NCBI GenBank assembly: GCA_964449075.1
Contig: CAYVBJ010000004.1
Location: 1-64,000 of the forward strand
Source of the DNA: CAYVBJ01 sp964449075
GTDB lineage: Bacteria > Bacteroidota > Rhodothermia > Balneolales > Balneolaceae
Reading direction: 5' to 3'
DNA: 64,000 bases
Made by a program: the position numbers and the translations under genes. A model generated the notes under the pieces. The model made no database searches, was not told the DNA's origin, and worked only from the letters and a program-made list of their open reading frames with translations. Below, piece after piece: positions 9,304-18,313 of this stretch; the first letter of the stretch is position 1; every line of letters starts with the position of its first letter.

Positions 9304-9516
9304 TTATTTATTGGTTCGCTGTGAGCGGACGGCTTCCACTTCGTCAGCAATCTCTTCAGGGCTTGGTACAGTATCTGACTTGGATCTGATTTTGTTTAAT
9401 ACCTCAGAAAAGTCACTCCTGGTTGTTTCACGAATAGTAATCAAATTTAAGTCCGCCAGGTCTTTTAGAAGCTTTCTGGCTTTTGGATTTAATATGTCTA
9501 CTTTTACTGTTTCCAT
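9304..9516 (-). CDS. Antitoxin of PIN toxin-antitoxin pair
   Basis: 70 residues, charged and mostly helical. The opening METVKVDILNPKARKLLKDLADL is typical of antitoxins whose first strand-helix unit precedes a disordered, acidic C-terminal toxin-binding tail (SPEEIADEVEAVRSQR). It lies 2 bp upstream of the PIN toxin on the same strand, so both are presumably translated from one mRNA. Such antitoxins neutralise the nuclease and often repress their own promoter; neither is shown here. Identification rests mainly on size, composition and neighbour. Confidence 0.8.
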   Translation of the reverse strand: METVKVDILNPKARKLLKDLADLNLITIRETTRSDFSEVLNKIRSKSDTVPSPEEIADEVEAVRSQRTNK

Positions 9517-9742
9517 GATTTAATGTACAAAATTGGTCTTGATTCGGAAAGTTTGAAGGTTTTCTTGCTACTATAGTTAACGAATAAATGGAAATCAAGT
9601 TGTCACCAATATCGGAGAATGTCAATTAACAAGCGTAGCGCTTCGCGGTCCGCCAAACCGTTGTCTGACATAACAGTTGAATCGCAGGCTTGAGTCCCGG
9701 TTGAGAGTCTCATTATCGTAGTCTTGTTTTACCTACGACAAA

Positions 9743-9862
9743 CTACACTTCAACCTTTATTTTGGAGGGAGAGATACCATACTTTTCTTTGAAGCATTTG
9801 GCAAAACAGGATGGATTGGAGAACCCCAATTCATACACTATTTCCGAGATTGATAATTTTCT
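9743..9862 (-). pseudogene. AraC-family C-terminal fragment
   Basis: A 39-codon open stretch closed by a stop upstream encodes only the second helix-turn-helix of an AraC domain: LSISEIVYELGFSNPSCFAK followed by CFKEKYGISPS. It matches the C-terminus of the intact regulator ending at 10025 (LSEIALEIGYNNPSYFSK). No start codon or first HTH is present, so it is a remnant of a duplicated or decayed paralogue. The surrounding gap 9517-10024 has no other gene; a GC-rich piece near 9630-9655 may be a REP-like hairpin. Confidence 0.75.
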
Positions 9863-10024
9863 CTATTTTATCAACTTAAATGTGAATCCATATATAAAAG
9901 CATAGCAGTAACTGCTGAGTGTATGGACTATTTAATCCAACTCTCAAATTCACGCTTTTACTAATATTTCTGATTTTTCCCAGCTGTTTTATAGAAACCA
10001 GTTCATCAAATTTTTAAAAAAAAG

Positions 10025-11128
10025 TTAAACAGCTATAGTTGAAGCTTTCACACCATATTTATCCCGGAAACACTTTGAAAAATAGGAGGGATTGTTATAT
10101 CCAATCTCCAGGGCTATTTCCGAGAGATTGTACTTGTTCTCTTTAATGAGTAAGAGGGCTTTGTTCAGGCGTATATCGCGAATGAATGTGACCGGCGATC
10201 GACCGCTAACCGCTTTAACTTTCCTGTAGAGCTGTGAACGGCTGATACCGATGTCGCGGCAGAGTTTCTCAACATTAAATGTATCACTAGACAGATTTTT
10301 TTCGGTGATATCAAACAGTTGTTCAAGAAACTCCTCTTCTGCCAATCGAATCGCTTTTAATGCTGAGCTTCTTTTTGGTCTTTCCTCAAATCCACTCAAT
10401 TTTCTAACCATATTCGATGCAACAATCTCCTGATCATTAGCAATTAAACTCAGTCGCTTTGCAAGCCGGATGGTTTTCTCAAAAAATTCATCGTTTAGTG
10501 TCACAGGTTGTCCGCCTCCGACACCCATTTTGAATGTGATATTCCAGGATTGATCCTTCGGTTTTTCCATTCTTTTTAGTAACTCTTTTTGAATCTCAAT
10601 GGAACAACCCATCGCCTCTTCAGCTTGCGTAAAGACGGCAAGGATACCATCATATTCGCTGTTTTTAACTTCTTGCCCTTCGTAAGAGGGAATGATTTGC
10701 CGGATCAGTTTTTTGGGGTGGTCAGGAAAAATTAATCTGCTAAAATCTTTTGACCCTGTCGCTTTTGTGATTCCCAAAATATCAATCGCAAGCACAAAAC
10801 GGCAGGCTTTGTCTAAGTCGCCGTCTTTCCCAACCACAATTCCATGATCCAGCCGATGGGATTCACCCATAAATAGTTTATAAAAGCCGCTCTCAACCTG
10901 TACAATCTGGCAGGCGATATTCCCATGGGCTTCCTGGTGAACTTTTTCACAAGACTCTTTATCAGGCGCATCGATCAGGCAGAATATCGTTCCAGCCTCC
11001 TGGTTTACCCAAAATTGAATATACTTGACGCCGTATTTTTCCTGTACGGATTTATCTGCCATATGCCCCTCTTTTACCGCATCGATGTCGATGTCGGAAA
11101 TGATATGATAATCCATGAAAAGTGGCAT
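10025..11128 (-). CDS. DUF4242 / cyclase-like / AraC fusion regulator
   Basis: 367 residues in three parts. Residues 1-90 form a DUF4242 domain (MPLFMDYHIISDID, FCLIDAPDKESCEKVHQEAHG). About 105-245 resemble a class III nucleotidyl cyclase homology domain but have lost the catalytic Asp pair, so it is probably a non-catalytic sensor. About 265-367 are an AraC-type DNA-binding domain with two HTHs (LCRDIGISRSQLYRKVKAVS and LSEIALEIGYNNPSYFSK). A paralogue with the same order is at 42721-43839, and an AraC fragment lies just downstream at 9743-9862. Predicted cytoplasmic transcription regulator; the ligand is unknown. Confidence 0.85.
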   Translation of the reverse strand: MPLFMDYHIISDIDIDAVKEGHMADKSVQEKYGVKYIQFWVNQEAGTIFCLIDAPDKESCEKVHQEAHGNIACQIVQVESGFYKLFMGESHRLDHGIVVGKDGDLDKACRFVLAIDILGITKATGSKDFSRLIFPDHPKKLIRQIIPSYEGQEVKNSEYDGILAVFTQAEEAMGCSIEIQKELLKRMEKPKDQSWNITFKMGVGGGQPVTLNDEFFEKTIRLAKRLSLIANDQEIVASNMVRKLSGFEERPKRSSALKAIRLAEEEFLEQLFDITEKNLSSDTFNVEKLCRDIGISRSQLYRKVKAVSGRSPVTFIRDIRLNKALLLIKENKYNLSEIALEIGYNNPSYFSKCFRDKYGVKASTIAV

Positions 11129-11402
11129 TGTAAATTTTTTGGCTCTTGGATTGGCCCCGTATGGCTATCCATAATAATGATTTATGCATATATAATACAA
11201 GTAAAGTATTTGAATACATGCTTTTCTCATAAAAACAGCGACAGTAACAGGCCATAAAGCAATCTTCAAGTGTGATTTTAATTTGATTACTTGCACAGAG
11301 CTGATACCGAGAATCTGTATAGAGAACGGATCCGTTTATTTCATTTGAATATCACCCTGACAGATGGGGCTCATGCAGCGAAGGTTGAATACAAATAGAG
11401 AA

Positions 11403-11852
11403 TCACTCTCTTACGACCCGGATAGTTGCGGAGAAATAAGAAGTGACCCCGTTATTATCAGTAAATGTCTCGTAAAGCCATGTCAGGCTATTTTCAGAGT
11501 TTACAGTTAACTGGTAATCAAATGGCTCTTGCCCGGTACGATAATCAATTGTAATTACATCTCCGGAATTGTTTAATGACCAAAAAATTGAGGTGTTTGG
11601 AGCGAGGGAGAGGCCGGGTACATTCAGGGTAACCGTCCCGGAACCATCAGGATTTAATGTATAAATCCCTGCATCCTGAAAAGTCTCATCATTCAGCACT
11701 TCATCATTAACTTCAGTAAGAATCGAGTAGGTTTCTACATTCCATCTGCCGGTTATATCAAGCGACTCATCATCAGAACTGCATGCCGGTAATAACATTA
11801 ATAAAAGTATGCAACTGAAAGCTTCTATGACATTTTTTATATACTTATTCAT
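11403..11852 (-). CDS. Lipocalin-like lipoprotein
   Basis: 149 residues. A signal peptide ends at the lipobox LLPAC, followed by an acidic SSDDESLD linker typical of surface or outer-membrane lipoproteins in Bacteroidota. The mature domain begins with ITGRWNVET, the strand-A signature of lipocalin-like small beta-barrels, and alternates short strands to the C-terminus. No ligand or partner can be inferred. A 95-bp gap separates it from the DUF4199 gene upstream on the same strand, so co-transcription is possible. Confidence 0.8.
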   Translation of the reverse strand: MNKYIKNVIEAFSCILLLMLLPACSSDDESLDITGRWNVETYSILTEVNDEVLNDETFQDAGIYTLNPDGSGTVTLNVPGLSLAPNTSIFWSLNNSGDVITIDYRTGQEPFDYQLTVNSENSLTWLYETFTDNNGVTSYFSATIRVVRE

Positions 11853-11947
11853 AATTTTTGAAGATTAACAAAATGCGTGAAGATTTGAAGAGTTTGCCTG
11901 ATAATTGAAATCTAAAAAAACTTTTTAAATTCATAAACTCTTTTTAC

Positions 11948-12424
11948 TTAAGACTTTCTTGTAAAGATAGCAACCACAGCAGAAGTTAAAACACCCATCA
12001 GCAGAGCACCGATCAGCCCCTGCATCATATAGATTTGCGCGTTGAAATTGTTTTCTGCAGCTTCTCTTGTCATTATATCATTTCGAGTAACGTACTCAAT
12101 CATATTTGGAAAGAAATCGGGAGTAATGATATTCAATGTAATGTACTGGGTAACCGGCACAAAGAGTGTCACCACCAGGGTAATCAACAGACCTGAGAGA
12201 AACCCCTCACTGTAGTTCATCACCCCGTTGTAGTCGTTCTCTCTTTTGTCAAGCAAACCAAAAACATACACCGCAATTGCAGGAATGGCTATAAAATTGG
12301 TATAAATGAAATGCTTGTCAATATGTTCATCGTGCAGGCCTGTCAGACGTTCCAGAAGCATCCAGCCCAGGCTCATCACCACAAATATAACTCCCCATTT
12401 AATCTCAGTTTTGAATTTGCTCAT
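11948..12424 (-). CDS. DUF4199-type membrane protein
   Basis: 158 residues with four predicted transmembrane segments (about 9-25, 43-60, 75-98 and 128-152). The pattern KWGVIFVVMSLGW, then a loop, then YSEGFLSGLLITLV and a final membrane helix, matches my recollection of DUF4199, a family frequent in Bacteroidota with no known role. It begins 18 bp after the stop of the YCII-domain gene, so the two probably form an operon. Confidence 0.8.
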   Translation of the reverse strand: MSKFKTEIKWGVIFVVMSLGWMLLERLTGLHDEHIDKHFIYTNFIAIPAIAVYVFGLLDKRENDYNGVMNYSEGFLSGLLITLVVTLFVPVTQYITLNIITPDFFPNMIEYVTRNDIMTREAAENNFNAQIYMMQGLIGALLMGVLTSAVVAIFTRKS

Positions 12425-12442
12425 GATACAGATCTACATTAG

Positions 12443-12907
12443 TTACTGTTTCTTCTTCCAGATTTTATCGGATGCATCCAGGTAAACCGGCAGTGCAGCT
12501 GATCCATACCATTCAAACATTTCAGCGGCAAGCAGACCTTCACGAATTGCAGGATCTGTTTGCAAAAGTTTTTCAGCTTCCGGCTTTGATGAAACATCCA
12601 GGATGAATATCCCCCTGTATGTTTGATCATTTTTGGCAAGCGGCCCGGCTAAAACCAGTTTCCCTTCGGCAGCCATTTTTTCAATATTTTGCATGTGACC
12701 TGAAAACTGTTTGGAAATAAATTCCTGATCGGTTGTATTGTTATCACCAGTTTTCAGAATTACAAGAACATACGGTTTCATGCCGTATTCATCCCCGCCC
12801 AATTCAAATGCCAGGTTTGCATCGTAGTTTGGATTCAAATTCTGAGCATGAACCGGAAAGAATATACCTGACATTAAAATCAGTAAAATGAATGTTTTCT
12901 GTTTCAT
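12443..12907 (-). CDS. Secreted YCII-domain protein
   Basis: 154 residues with a cleavable signal peptide ending near VHAQ. The mature region carries a YCII-like dimeric alpha/beta barrel: YVLVILKTGDN, HMQNIEKMAAEGKLVLAGPL, YRGIFILDVSS, and the end LLAAEMFEWYGSAALPVYLD. YCII domains are ferredoxin-like folds related to muconolactone isomerase-like proteins; the exported versions have no established function. First gene of a probable operon with the DUF4199 gene 18 bp downstream. Confidence 0.82.
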   Translation of the reverse strand: MKQKTFILLILMSGIFFPVHAQNLNPNYDANLAFELGGDEYGMKPYVLVILKTGDNNTTDQEFISKQFSGHMQNIEKMAAEGKLVLAGPLAKNDQTYRGIFILDVSSKPEAEKLLQTDPAIREGLLAAEMFEWYGSAALPVYLDASDKIWKKKQ

Positions 12908-13039
12908 AATTTTATGATAAAATTAAGATTTGCCACCGGACAAAGGCAGATTCAATAACGGTTAAGCCATTGATAAACAGAAACCTGTGTCACGACATCC
13001 TGAATATCATAAATCAGACGGAATTTTGAAAATTAAGTT

Positions 13040-14452
13040 TCAATGCTTTTTAATATCGGTAACAAGGGGATAGTGGTCAGAAGATTTCATCAGCTCCTCA
13101 TCCGTCAGCAGATCCTCAAGTTTAATTATAAACCCTTCGGTTACCAGGGACTGATCAACCAATACGTAGTCCAGCCGGCCTGGACCGAACGGACTATTTA
13201 TTAAACCGCGCCACGTGTATGCCGCCCGGTCTGTGTGCTGAAGCATATCCAGACTTTTTAAAGGAGGGGATTTGGAATTACGTAAAATATCCAGCGGCTG
13301 GACCGACCCGACCAAATTCAGATCACCGCTGATGATCACAGGAACTTCTCTTTCCTCAAGAATATGTTGGATTCTTTCGGACAGCAGGCTTGCTTCCAAA
13401 ATTCTCATTGTATCTTCCCAGGAACCATCATGTCCGCAGCAGGTGAGCCCAACCAATACAAACAGGATCTCCTGACCAGTCGCTTCTATCAGTGCTCCGG
13501 AGCTTGATATACCATTTGATCTGTCTTCTCTCACCCATTGCAAGCCAACAGGCTGTTCATTAATCAAATCACTGATATTTTTGGAAGGATATTCAATATC
13601 TGATAACAATTTCAAAAACTTATGCGGCTCCCGTGATGCAATAACGGTTTTTCGGTATCCATTTTCGCTGACAGAAATATGCCAGCCGGGGGGAAAAAGA
13701 TGTTTGTGCAGATCTCCCGGCTCTATTCCTTCATATACCTCTTCCAGCAGCACAATATCGGGATTTGCAGCATCTATCACTTTTTTAAAGACTGAATAAT
13801 TTTTCAATTTATCTCCCATTACATTCCATGTGAGCAGCCTTGCTTCATCTTCATCTTTCTCTATTGATTGCGAGAACTTCTTAAATTCATGATTTTTGAA
13901 CGTATATTTATCAGATCCAAGATGTGTAGTTGAATCATTCAGAGTATAGAGTAACTGAACGTCCATACCGGTATGATCAGTAAAAATATCGTCTCGTTTT
14001 TTTTTAATCCTGAATTCGAATTGACGGGATTGATGGCTCGGAAGCACCGCCAGGCTGAGTTCGGTTGGAGGGTCAAGAGTATCTTCATCAAATGTATGAT
14101 GTCCGATTCCCGTGCCAAACCCGGTATGCACATAAGTTTGCGTTTGCAGATTATCCTGGCGCGAAAAGATCAGGTTTAATGTATCAGAACCGGCACTGAA
14201 TATGAGGGAAAGCTTGCCGTTAAATGACTGAATACTTACCGAATCTGAAACCTGGAGATATCCGTAGAGATATTTTTGATTATCTGTTAATTTAAATTTT
14301 CTTACAAATGAATCGGATTCTTTGACTGCTTCAATATCTGTCCAGTCAGAAAATTCTCCATCCAGGATGATCTGGCCCTTCGCAGACGGAGAAAAGCCGA
14401 CCCAAAAAGCAAAGAAAACCATAATTATGTAACTGACAATATCAGGCTTCAT
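13040..14452 (-). CDS. Secreted endonuclease/exonuclease/phosphatase-family protein
   Basis: 470 residues with a signal peptide (cut near AKGQ). The N-terminal 30-195 is a beta-sandwich resembling CBM9/DOMON-type modules (IILDGEFSDWTDIEAV). The C-terminal half is an EEP-fold hydrolase: LTWNVMGDK, LLEEVYEG (metal Glu), VIISGDLNLVG, RLDYVLVDQ and SSDHYPLVTD provide the metal and catalytic residues. EEP enzymes cut nucleic acids or phosphoesters such as inositol or sphingolipid phosphates. The fusion to a binding module and export suggest extracellular phosphoester or DNA breakdown, but the substrate is open. Confidence 0.85.
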   Translation of the reverse strand: MKPDIVSYIIMVFFAFWVGFSPSAKGQIILDGEFSDWTDIEAVKESDSFVRKFKLTDNQKYLYGYLQVSDSVSIQSFNGKLSLIFSAGSDTLNLIFSRQDNLQTQTYVHTGFGTGIGHHTFDEDTLDPPTELSLAVLPSHQSRQFEFRIKKKRDDIFTDHTGMDVQLLYTLNDSTTHLGSDKYTFKNHEFKKFSQSIEKDEDEARLLTWNVMGDKLKNYSVFKKVIDAANPDIVLLEEVYEGIEPGDLHKHLFPPGWHISVSENGYRKTVIASREPHKFLKLLSDIEYPSKNISDLINEQPVGLQWVREDRSNGISSSGALIEATGQEILFVLVGLTCCGHDGSWEDTMRILEASLLSERIQHILEEREVPVIISGDLNLVGSVQPLDILRNSKSPPLKSLDMLQHTDRAAYTWRGLINSPFGPGRLDYVLVDQSLVTEGFIIKLEDLLTDEELMKSSDHYPLVTDIKKH

Positions 14453-14631
14453 AATTGTGAACAGGATTTTAAATCTCAGGAAGAGATAATGAAACTTTGG
14501 TGATGCATCAAAAAGTTAATTTCGCAGTTAGCTCAATCATATTCCACTTTATTTATACGAAGAAATAAAATTTAGTAATTGATATGACATCAGTACTATT
14601 TTTGGCCCGGGATTTTTAAAAAGAGATAAGT

Positions 14632-16113
14632 TTAAAATTCCATTTTTTCCAACTCTCCGGGTAACAAGTACATCTCTTTACCAAATTGTACCAGGTCTCT
14701 GCTGTCTCCGATCATTTCAAATTCCGGATAGAGCAGTGAATTAGCAGCAGTTGTTTTAGCAACCGGTTCCCCATTAATCACTTCCAGGGCTTTCGACAAA
14801 AGCGGCTCATTCTCGTCTCCCAAAGCGGGTAATGTACCATTCGTTTGTAAAAAATTTATCTCATTAACTGCAAAATCCGGTGTAAATCCATCGGGATAAT
14901 CCTGTCCCAGCGAGTTGACAATTTTCAATACAATTGGCTGAATTGCCGTCTTGTGATCCGGGTTCGCGTTGTCATCGTCTGTGAAAGGTGATGGTGAATC
15001 GAACAGTGTAATTGATCCTTCGTCCTTTCCGACCGTTTGCCTGCCAATAAGAATTACCTCCATAAACGGATCGATGCCGTTGATCATAGTCTCACTGGCA
15101 GATGCTGTTCCAAATCCGGTAAGTACAAATACACGGTTAAGTGATAATTTATTGATCGGCTCTTCCGATTCCTGACTACCCTCATCATTAAAAACGGGCA
15201 GCTCATCCATAAAATCTATGGTTTGATTTTGCCCTGATCGCTTGGAATTAAATGTAAATTCAGCAAACAATTCAGAATTACCAAGACCCGATATCATTGT
15301 GGAGAGCGCTGTGCTGGTTACCAGGGCTCCGCCGCCGTTATACCTGACATCAACCACCAGCTCATCAATATTTTCTTCAGATCCGAATAACCTAAAAACA
15401 TCATTCAGATCCTGGTGAGAGTTAGTACGGTACGAATTGTACACAAGATATCCTACTTTTGAAGTTCCTGTATCGATAATTTTTGAGAGGAAAATGGGAT
15501 CTTCCTGCAATACAACTGCATTTATCTGAACGGTTTCACCGGTTTCAGAAATTTCTCCTTCTATAAATTCAGCCATGATAAGCTCATAGCTGTCACCGCT
15601 TAATACGTCGCGGAAATTATTTATAGTCAGCCGGGTACCGTTGATTCCCGTAAAAACATCACCTCGGGTCAACCCTGCATCATCTGCGGGCGAACCTGGC
15701 AGTACAAATTGCACGTATCCAAATACATCTCCCTGGCTGTTTAGCCGCACAAGACCAAAATTAAAACCAAAATCCCTTGAAATCCCCTGCCTCGACTGCT
15801 GAAATTCTTCAAAATCATCGATGAAAAATGAAAAATCATCCTGTTCAAATTGCAGGTCATCAAATAATGCTCTTGAACTGCTGAAACCCATAAGGTAGTT
15901 TTGAAAGGCCTGCTCATCATCAAAAAATGCCTTATTATCGGCCAGTTCGGGAACTTCGTCCTGCCAGAAATACCAGAAATTCATTGCGTCCCATATAAAC
16001 TGTCTTTCGGATGACGCCTCTTCAATTGCTGAACCGGGGCTTGTTGAATCACTGCACCCCCAAATTGTGAAAGCAGTTAAAAGAAGAACTGAAAAAGCAG
16101 TGATTTTTTTCAT
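14632..16113 (-). CDS. S41-family (C-terminal processing) peptidase, lipoprotein
   Basis: 493 residues. Lipobox IWGC (Cys20). An N-terminal helical region (about 35-110) is followed by a PDZ domain with GSPADDAGLTRGDVF (140-154), then the S41 catalytic core. The Ser-Lys dyad is probably Ser338 in GTASASE and Lys363 in VGKDEG; the 25-residue spacing matches other CtpA/Tsp-type enzymes. VVDVRYNGGG (253-262) is the conserved strand. Predicted envelope protease of the S41B group. The small lipoprotein gene at 16193 is divergent. Confidence 0.9.
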   Translation of the reverse strand: MKKITAFSVLLLTAFTIWGCSDSTSPGSAIEEASSERQFIWDAMNFWYFWQDEVPELADNKAFFDDEQAFQNYLMGFSSSRALFDDLQFEQDDFSFFIDDFEEFQQSRQGISRDFGFNFGLVRLNSQGDVFGYVQFVLPGSPADDAGLTRGDVFTGINGTRLTINNFRDVLSGDSYELIMAEFIEGEISETGETVQINAVVLQEDPIFLSKIIDTGTSKVGYLVYNSYRTNSHQDLNDVFRLFGSEENIDELVVDVRYNGGGALVTSTALSTMISGLGNSELFAEFTFNSKRSGQNQTIDFMDELPVFNDEGSQESEEPINKLSLNRVFVLTGFGTASASETMINGIDPFMEVILIGRQTVGKDEGSITLFDSPSPFTDDDNANPDHKTAIQPIVLKIVNSLGQDYPDGFTPDFAVNEINFLQTNGTLPALGDENEPLLSKALEVINGEPVAKTTAANSLLYPEFEMIGDSRDLVQFGKEMYLLPGELEKMEF

Positions 16114-16192
16114 GCTAAATCTTATCGATTAATTTTATAGGTTGTATAAACAAGAGATTTATAATCAGGAAAAATATATATAGCAAAAACTT

Positions 16193-16621
16193 ATGAAAAC
16201 CCCGTTTATTATCCTTATCACATTTATAATAGTTTTATCCGGTTGTATGCAATCAAAAAAAGCATCTCAGAACAGTGACATTGAGATCGTTCAAGCCACT
16301 TATGAAGATTGGAGTGAGGTTTCACCCGTAGAATCTGATGTACGTGAGCAAGGGACGAATCTTGAACTCACCGTCCGGAACTGGCCTGAAGGAGCTGTTC
16401 CGGAGCATATTGTATTTCGCAATAGAAAATCATTTTCAGCTGAAATCACAGACACAATCGATTCAAAAATTAAAATAGAGGCTCGAATTATCAGGCGATC
16501 TGCGGTACTGTCTGAGCGATCTGAATCTGTAGAATTATCAGACCGGCTTGTATATACCGGTTCTGATGGTGAATCAGACTTTGTTGAAATTGAAGATTGG
16601 AAAATAAAGGAAAACAGTTAA
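16193..16621 (+). CDS. Small lipoprotein, unknown function
   Basis: 142 residues. The signal peptide ends at LSGC, followed by a polar linker. The mature domain is short, acidic and strand-rich (EVSPVESDVREQGTNLELTVRNWPEGAVP), with no family I recognise. It is transcribed away from the S41 peptidase, with 79 bp between the starts, so they may share a control region. Coding status rests on the lipobox and even codon character. Confidence 0.7.
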   Translation: MKTPFIILITFIIVLSGCMQSKKASQNSDIEIVQATYEDWSEVSPVESDVREQGTNLELTVRNWPEGAVPEHIVFRNRKSFSAEITDTIDSKIKIEARIIRRSAVLSERSESVELSDRLVYTGSDGESDFVEIEDWKIKENS

Positions 16622-16710
16622 AACAACATTGTAAGATCAGTACTGCCAAAACGTTTTGATATTTTTAAAATCCTAAGTTTTAATGCATCCGGAAGCAGAT
16701 ATTGTTGATT

Positions 16711-16905
16711 CCAAAAAGAGAACCCATGGATCTTCTCTTATGCTCCTCTGGGAGCATTTTTGGGGTAATATTGTTACAGGAATGCAACGAGTTTAACTTT
16801 CAAGCGGACCATAAGGGCGCGGCGGATCCAACGAGCAAATCGTCCGTGCCGTATGGCACTTCCCAGCAGACCGACTATCTTACCCCGGATTGAAATCAGG
16901 GACTA
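16711..16905. repeat. REP-like hairpin element
   Basis: Contains the hairpins TGCTCC/GGAGCA (16741-16756) and GTGCC-GTAT-GGCAC (16846-16859), in a GC-richer block unlike the AT-rich DNA around it. Hairpins of the first kind also occur at 75-88 and beside the Y1 transposase at 40236-40248. The rest of 16622-17381 is AT-rich and without genes; a separate inverted repeat at 17314-17350 is listed on its own. Confidence 0.45.
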
Positions 16906-17313
16906 CAATATCAATTATGCCTGACGGCATACTCTGCTCGATAATAAATGAGGGTGGAGATAAGGCGTCTTCCAGTGGTAGCACCTAAAACGGCTCCTTA
17001 ACATCAGAACGAACTAATATCTGAACAATATTTTCATACAGTTGATGATTTTTTCGTCTATCCAGGTGTCGAACTTAGCTCATTCACAACTCTTAACCGA
17101 TATTCGTTAGTAAATGCTGTACATCAATTTATAACATAATTAGTATTGTGTTAAATTAAAATATGACATCATCTTAAATTATTAAAAACTAATTACAACA
17201 TACCAAATAATACATTCATTCATTTTCTATAAAATTTTATTTTTTCATTATAAAACAAACGATTTGATAAATTTTACGGTTAGCTGAGTACATTAAAACG
17301 CATACAAAATAAT

Positions 17314-17350
17314 ATGTAATTGTAACTTCTTGTGCTGTAAACAATTACAT
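17314..17350. promoter_or_regulatory. Inverted repeat upstream of rhodopsin gene
   Basis: Perfect 10-bp arms ATGTAATTGT (17314-17323) and ACAATTACAT (17341-17350) are separated by 17 bp and end 31 bp before the rhodopsin start. The spacing puts the two half-sites about 27 bp apart centre to centre. This fits an operator for a dimeric regulator or a leader hairpin. No matching regulator is identified in the window. Confidence 0.45.
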
Positions 17351-17381
17351 CAAATTTTCACGAAAAACAAAAAATGGGAAT

Positions 17382-18245
17382 ATGAATAACTCGAATATCT
17401 TTGGAAATGCGACGTTTGAAAACTATGTCGGTGACCTCACCGGTTACACCGAGATGGCCTATCAAATGTCTGCTCATGTGCTGACTGTAGGATATGCGGT
17501 GATGCTCGCTGCCCTCCTCTATTTTATCCTGACTATCAAAACCGTAGCTCCAAAGTACAGAATATCATCTGTACTTTCTGTAGTTGTGATGGTTTCGGCT
17601 TTTCTGCTGCTGCTGATTCAACAACAAAACTGGACCGGAGCTTTTACTTTCGATGCATCCTCGGGCACCTATGTAACTGCCAGCGACAGTGATCTTTTCA
17701 ACAATGGCTACCGATACCTGAACTGGCTGATTGATGTGCCTATGCTCCTTTTTCAGATTCTGTTTGTTGTTACGCTTACCAAAAGCAGTTTCAGTTCAAT
17801 AAGAAATCAGTTCTGGTTTTCCGGAACCGCAATGATACTTACAGGTTACGTTGGCCAATTTTATGAAGTGACCAACCCTACTATTTTCTTTATCTGGGGA
17901 TTCATCTCTACACTCTTTTTCATTCACATTCTGATTTTAATGAAGCGTGTTATCGATGAAGGGAAAGAGGCTGCTCCTGCAAGCGCCAAAAAATATCTTG
18001 GCAGTATCTGGACGCTGTTCCTCTTCTCATGGATGCTCTATCCCGGTGCGTACCTGATGCCTTACCTCTTCAGTTTCTCACTGGAGCCCGCATTGACTGA
18101 ATCGGCCGTTGTTGCACGCCACATCACATATACAGTAGCTGACGTAAGCTCTAAAGTGATATATGGCATACTGCTGACCCTGGCTGCCCAGGCAATGAGT
18201 AAAGAAGAAGGATACGATTATGAAAAAATGGAATCGGCCCTCTGA
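17382..18245 (+). CDS. Light-driven sodium-pump rhodopsin (NaR, KR2 type)
   Basis: 287 residues, seven transmembrane helices. Helix C carries Asn114, Asp118 and Gln125 (RYLNWLIDVPMLLFQ), the NDQ motif of outward sodium pumps. The retinal Schiff-base lysine is Lys258 in ADVSSK with counter-residue Asp254. Arg111, His32 and Asp104 match KR2 residues of the ion path and oligomer interface. Leu122 at the spectral-tuning site predicts green absorption. Gly173 in helix E (IWGF) corresponds to the position that opens a carotenoid-binding fenestration in xanthorhodopsin-like proteins, so an antenna is possible. Long stretches read almost identically to remembered KR2. A strong terminator follows, and the retinal-making blh gene converges from the other strand. 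Confidence 0.97.
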   Translation: MNNSNIFGNATFENYVGDLTGYTEMAYQMSAHVLTVGYAVMLAALLYFILTIKTVAPKYRISSVLSVVVMVSAFLLLLIQQQNWTGAFTFDASSGTYVTASDSDLFNNGYRYLNWLIDVPMLLFQILFVVTLTKSSFSSIRNQFWFSGTAMILTGYVGQFYEVTNPTIFFIWGFISTLFFIHILILMKRVIDEGKEAAPASAKKYLGSIWTLFLFSWMLYPGAYLMPYLFSFSLEPALTESAVVARHITYTVADVSSKVIYGILLTLAAQAMSKEEGYDYEKMESAL

Positions 18246-18265
18246 TAATTCTTACATCATATGAT

Positions 18266-18301
18266 AAAACCCCGCTGTCTTACAAACAGCGGGGTTTTTT
18301 T
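18266..18301 (+). terminator. Intrinsic terminator of rhodopsin gene
   Basis: A 13-bp stem (AAAACCCCGCTGT/ACAGCGGGGTTTT) with a 7-nt loop, then a run of T to 18301, starts 20 bp after the rhodopsin stop. The flanking A run means it may also stop blh transcripts converging from the minus strand. Confidence 0.92.
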
Positions 18302-18313
18302 ATGGATTTTATA

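Noticed and set aside
17382..18245. Alternative reading of the rhodopsin as a proton or chloride pump
   Set aside because: Helix C has Asn-Asp-Gln, not Asp-Thr-Glu (proton) nor Asn-Thr-Gln (chloride); the remainder matches KR2.
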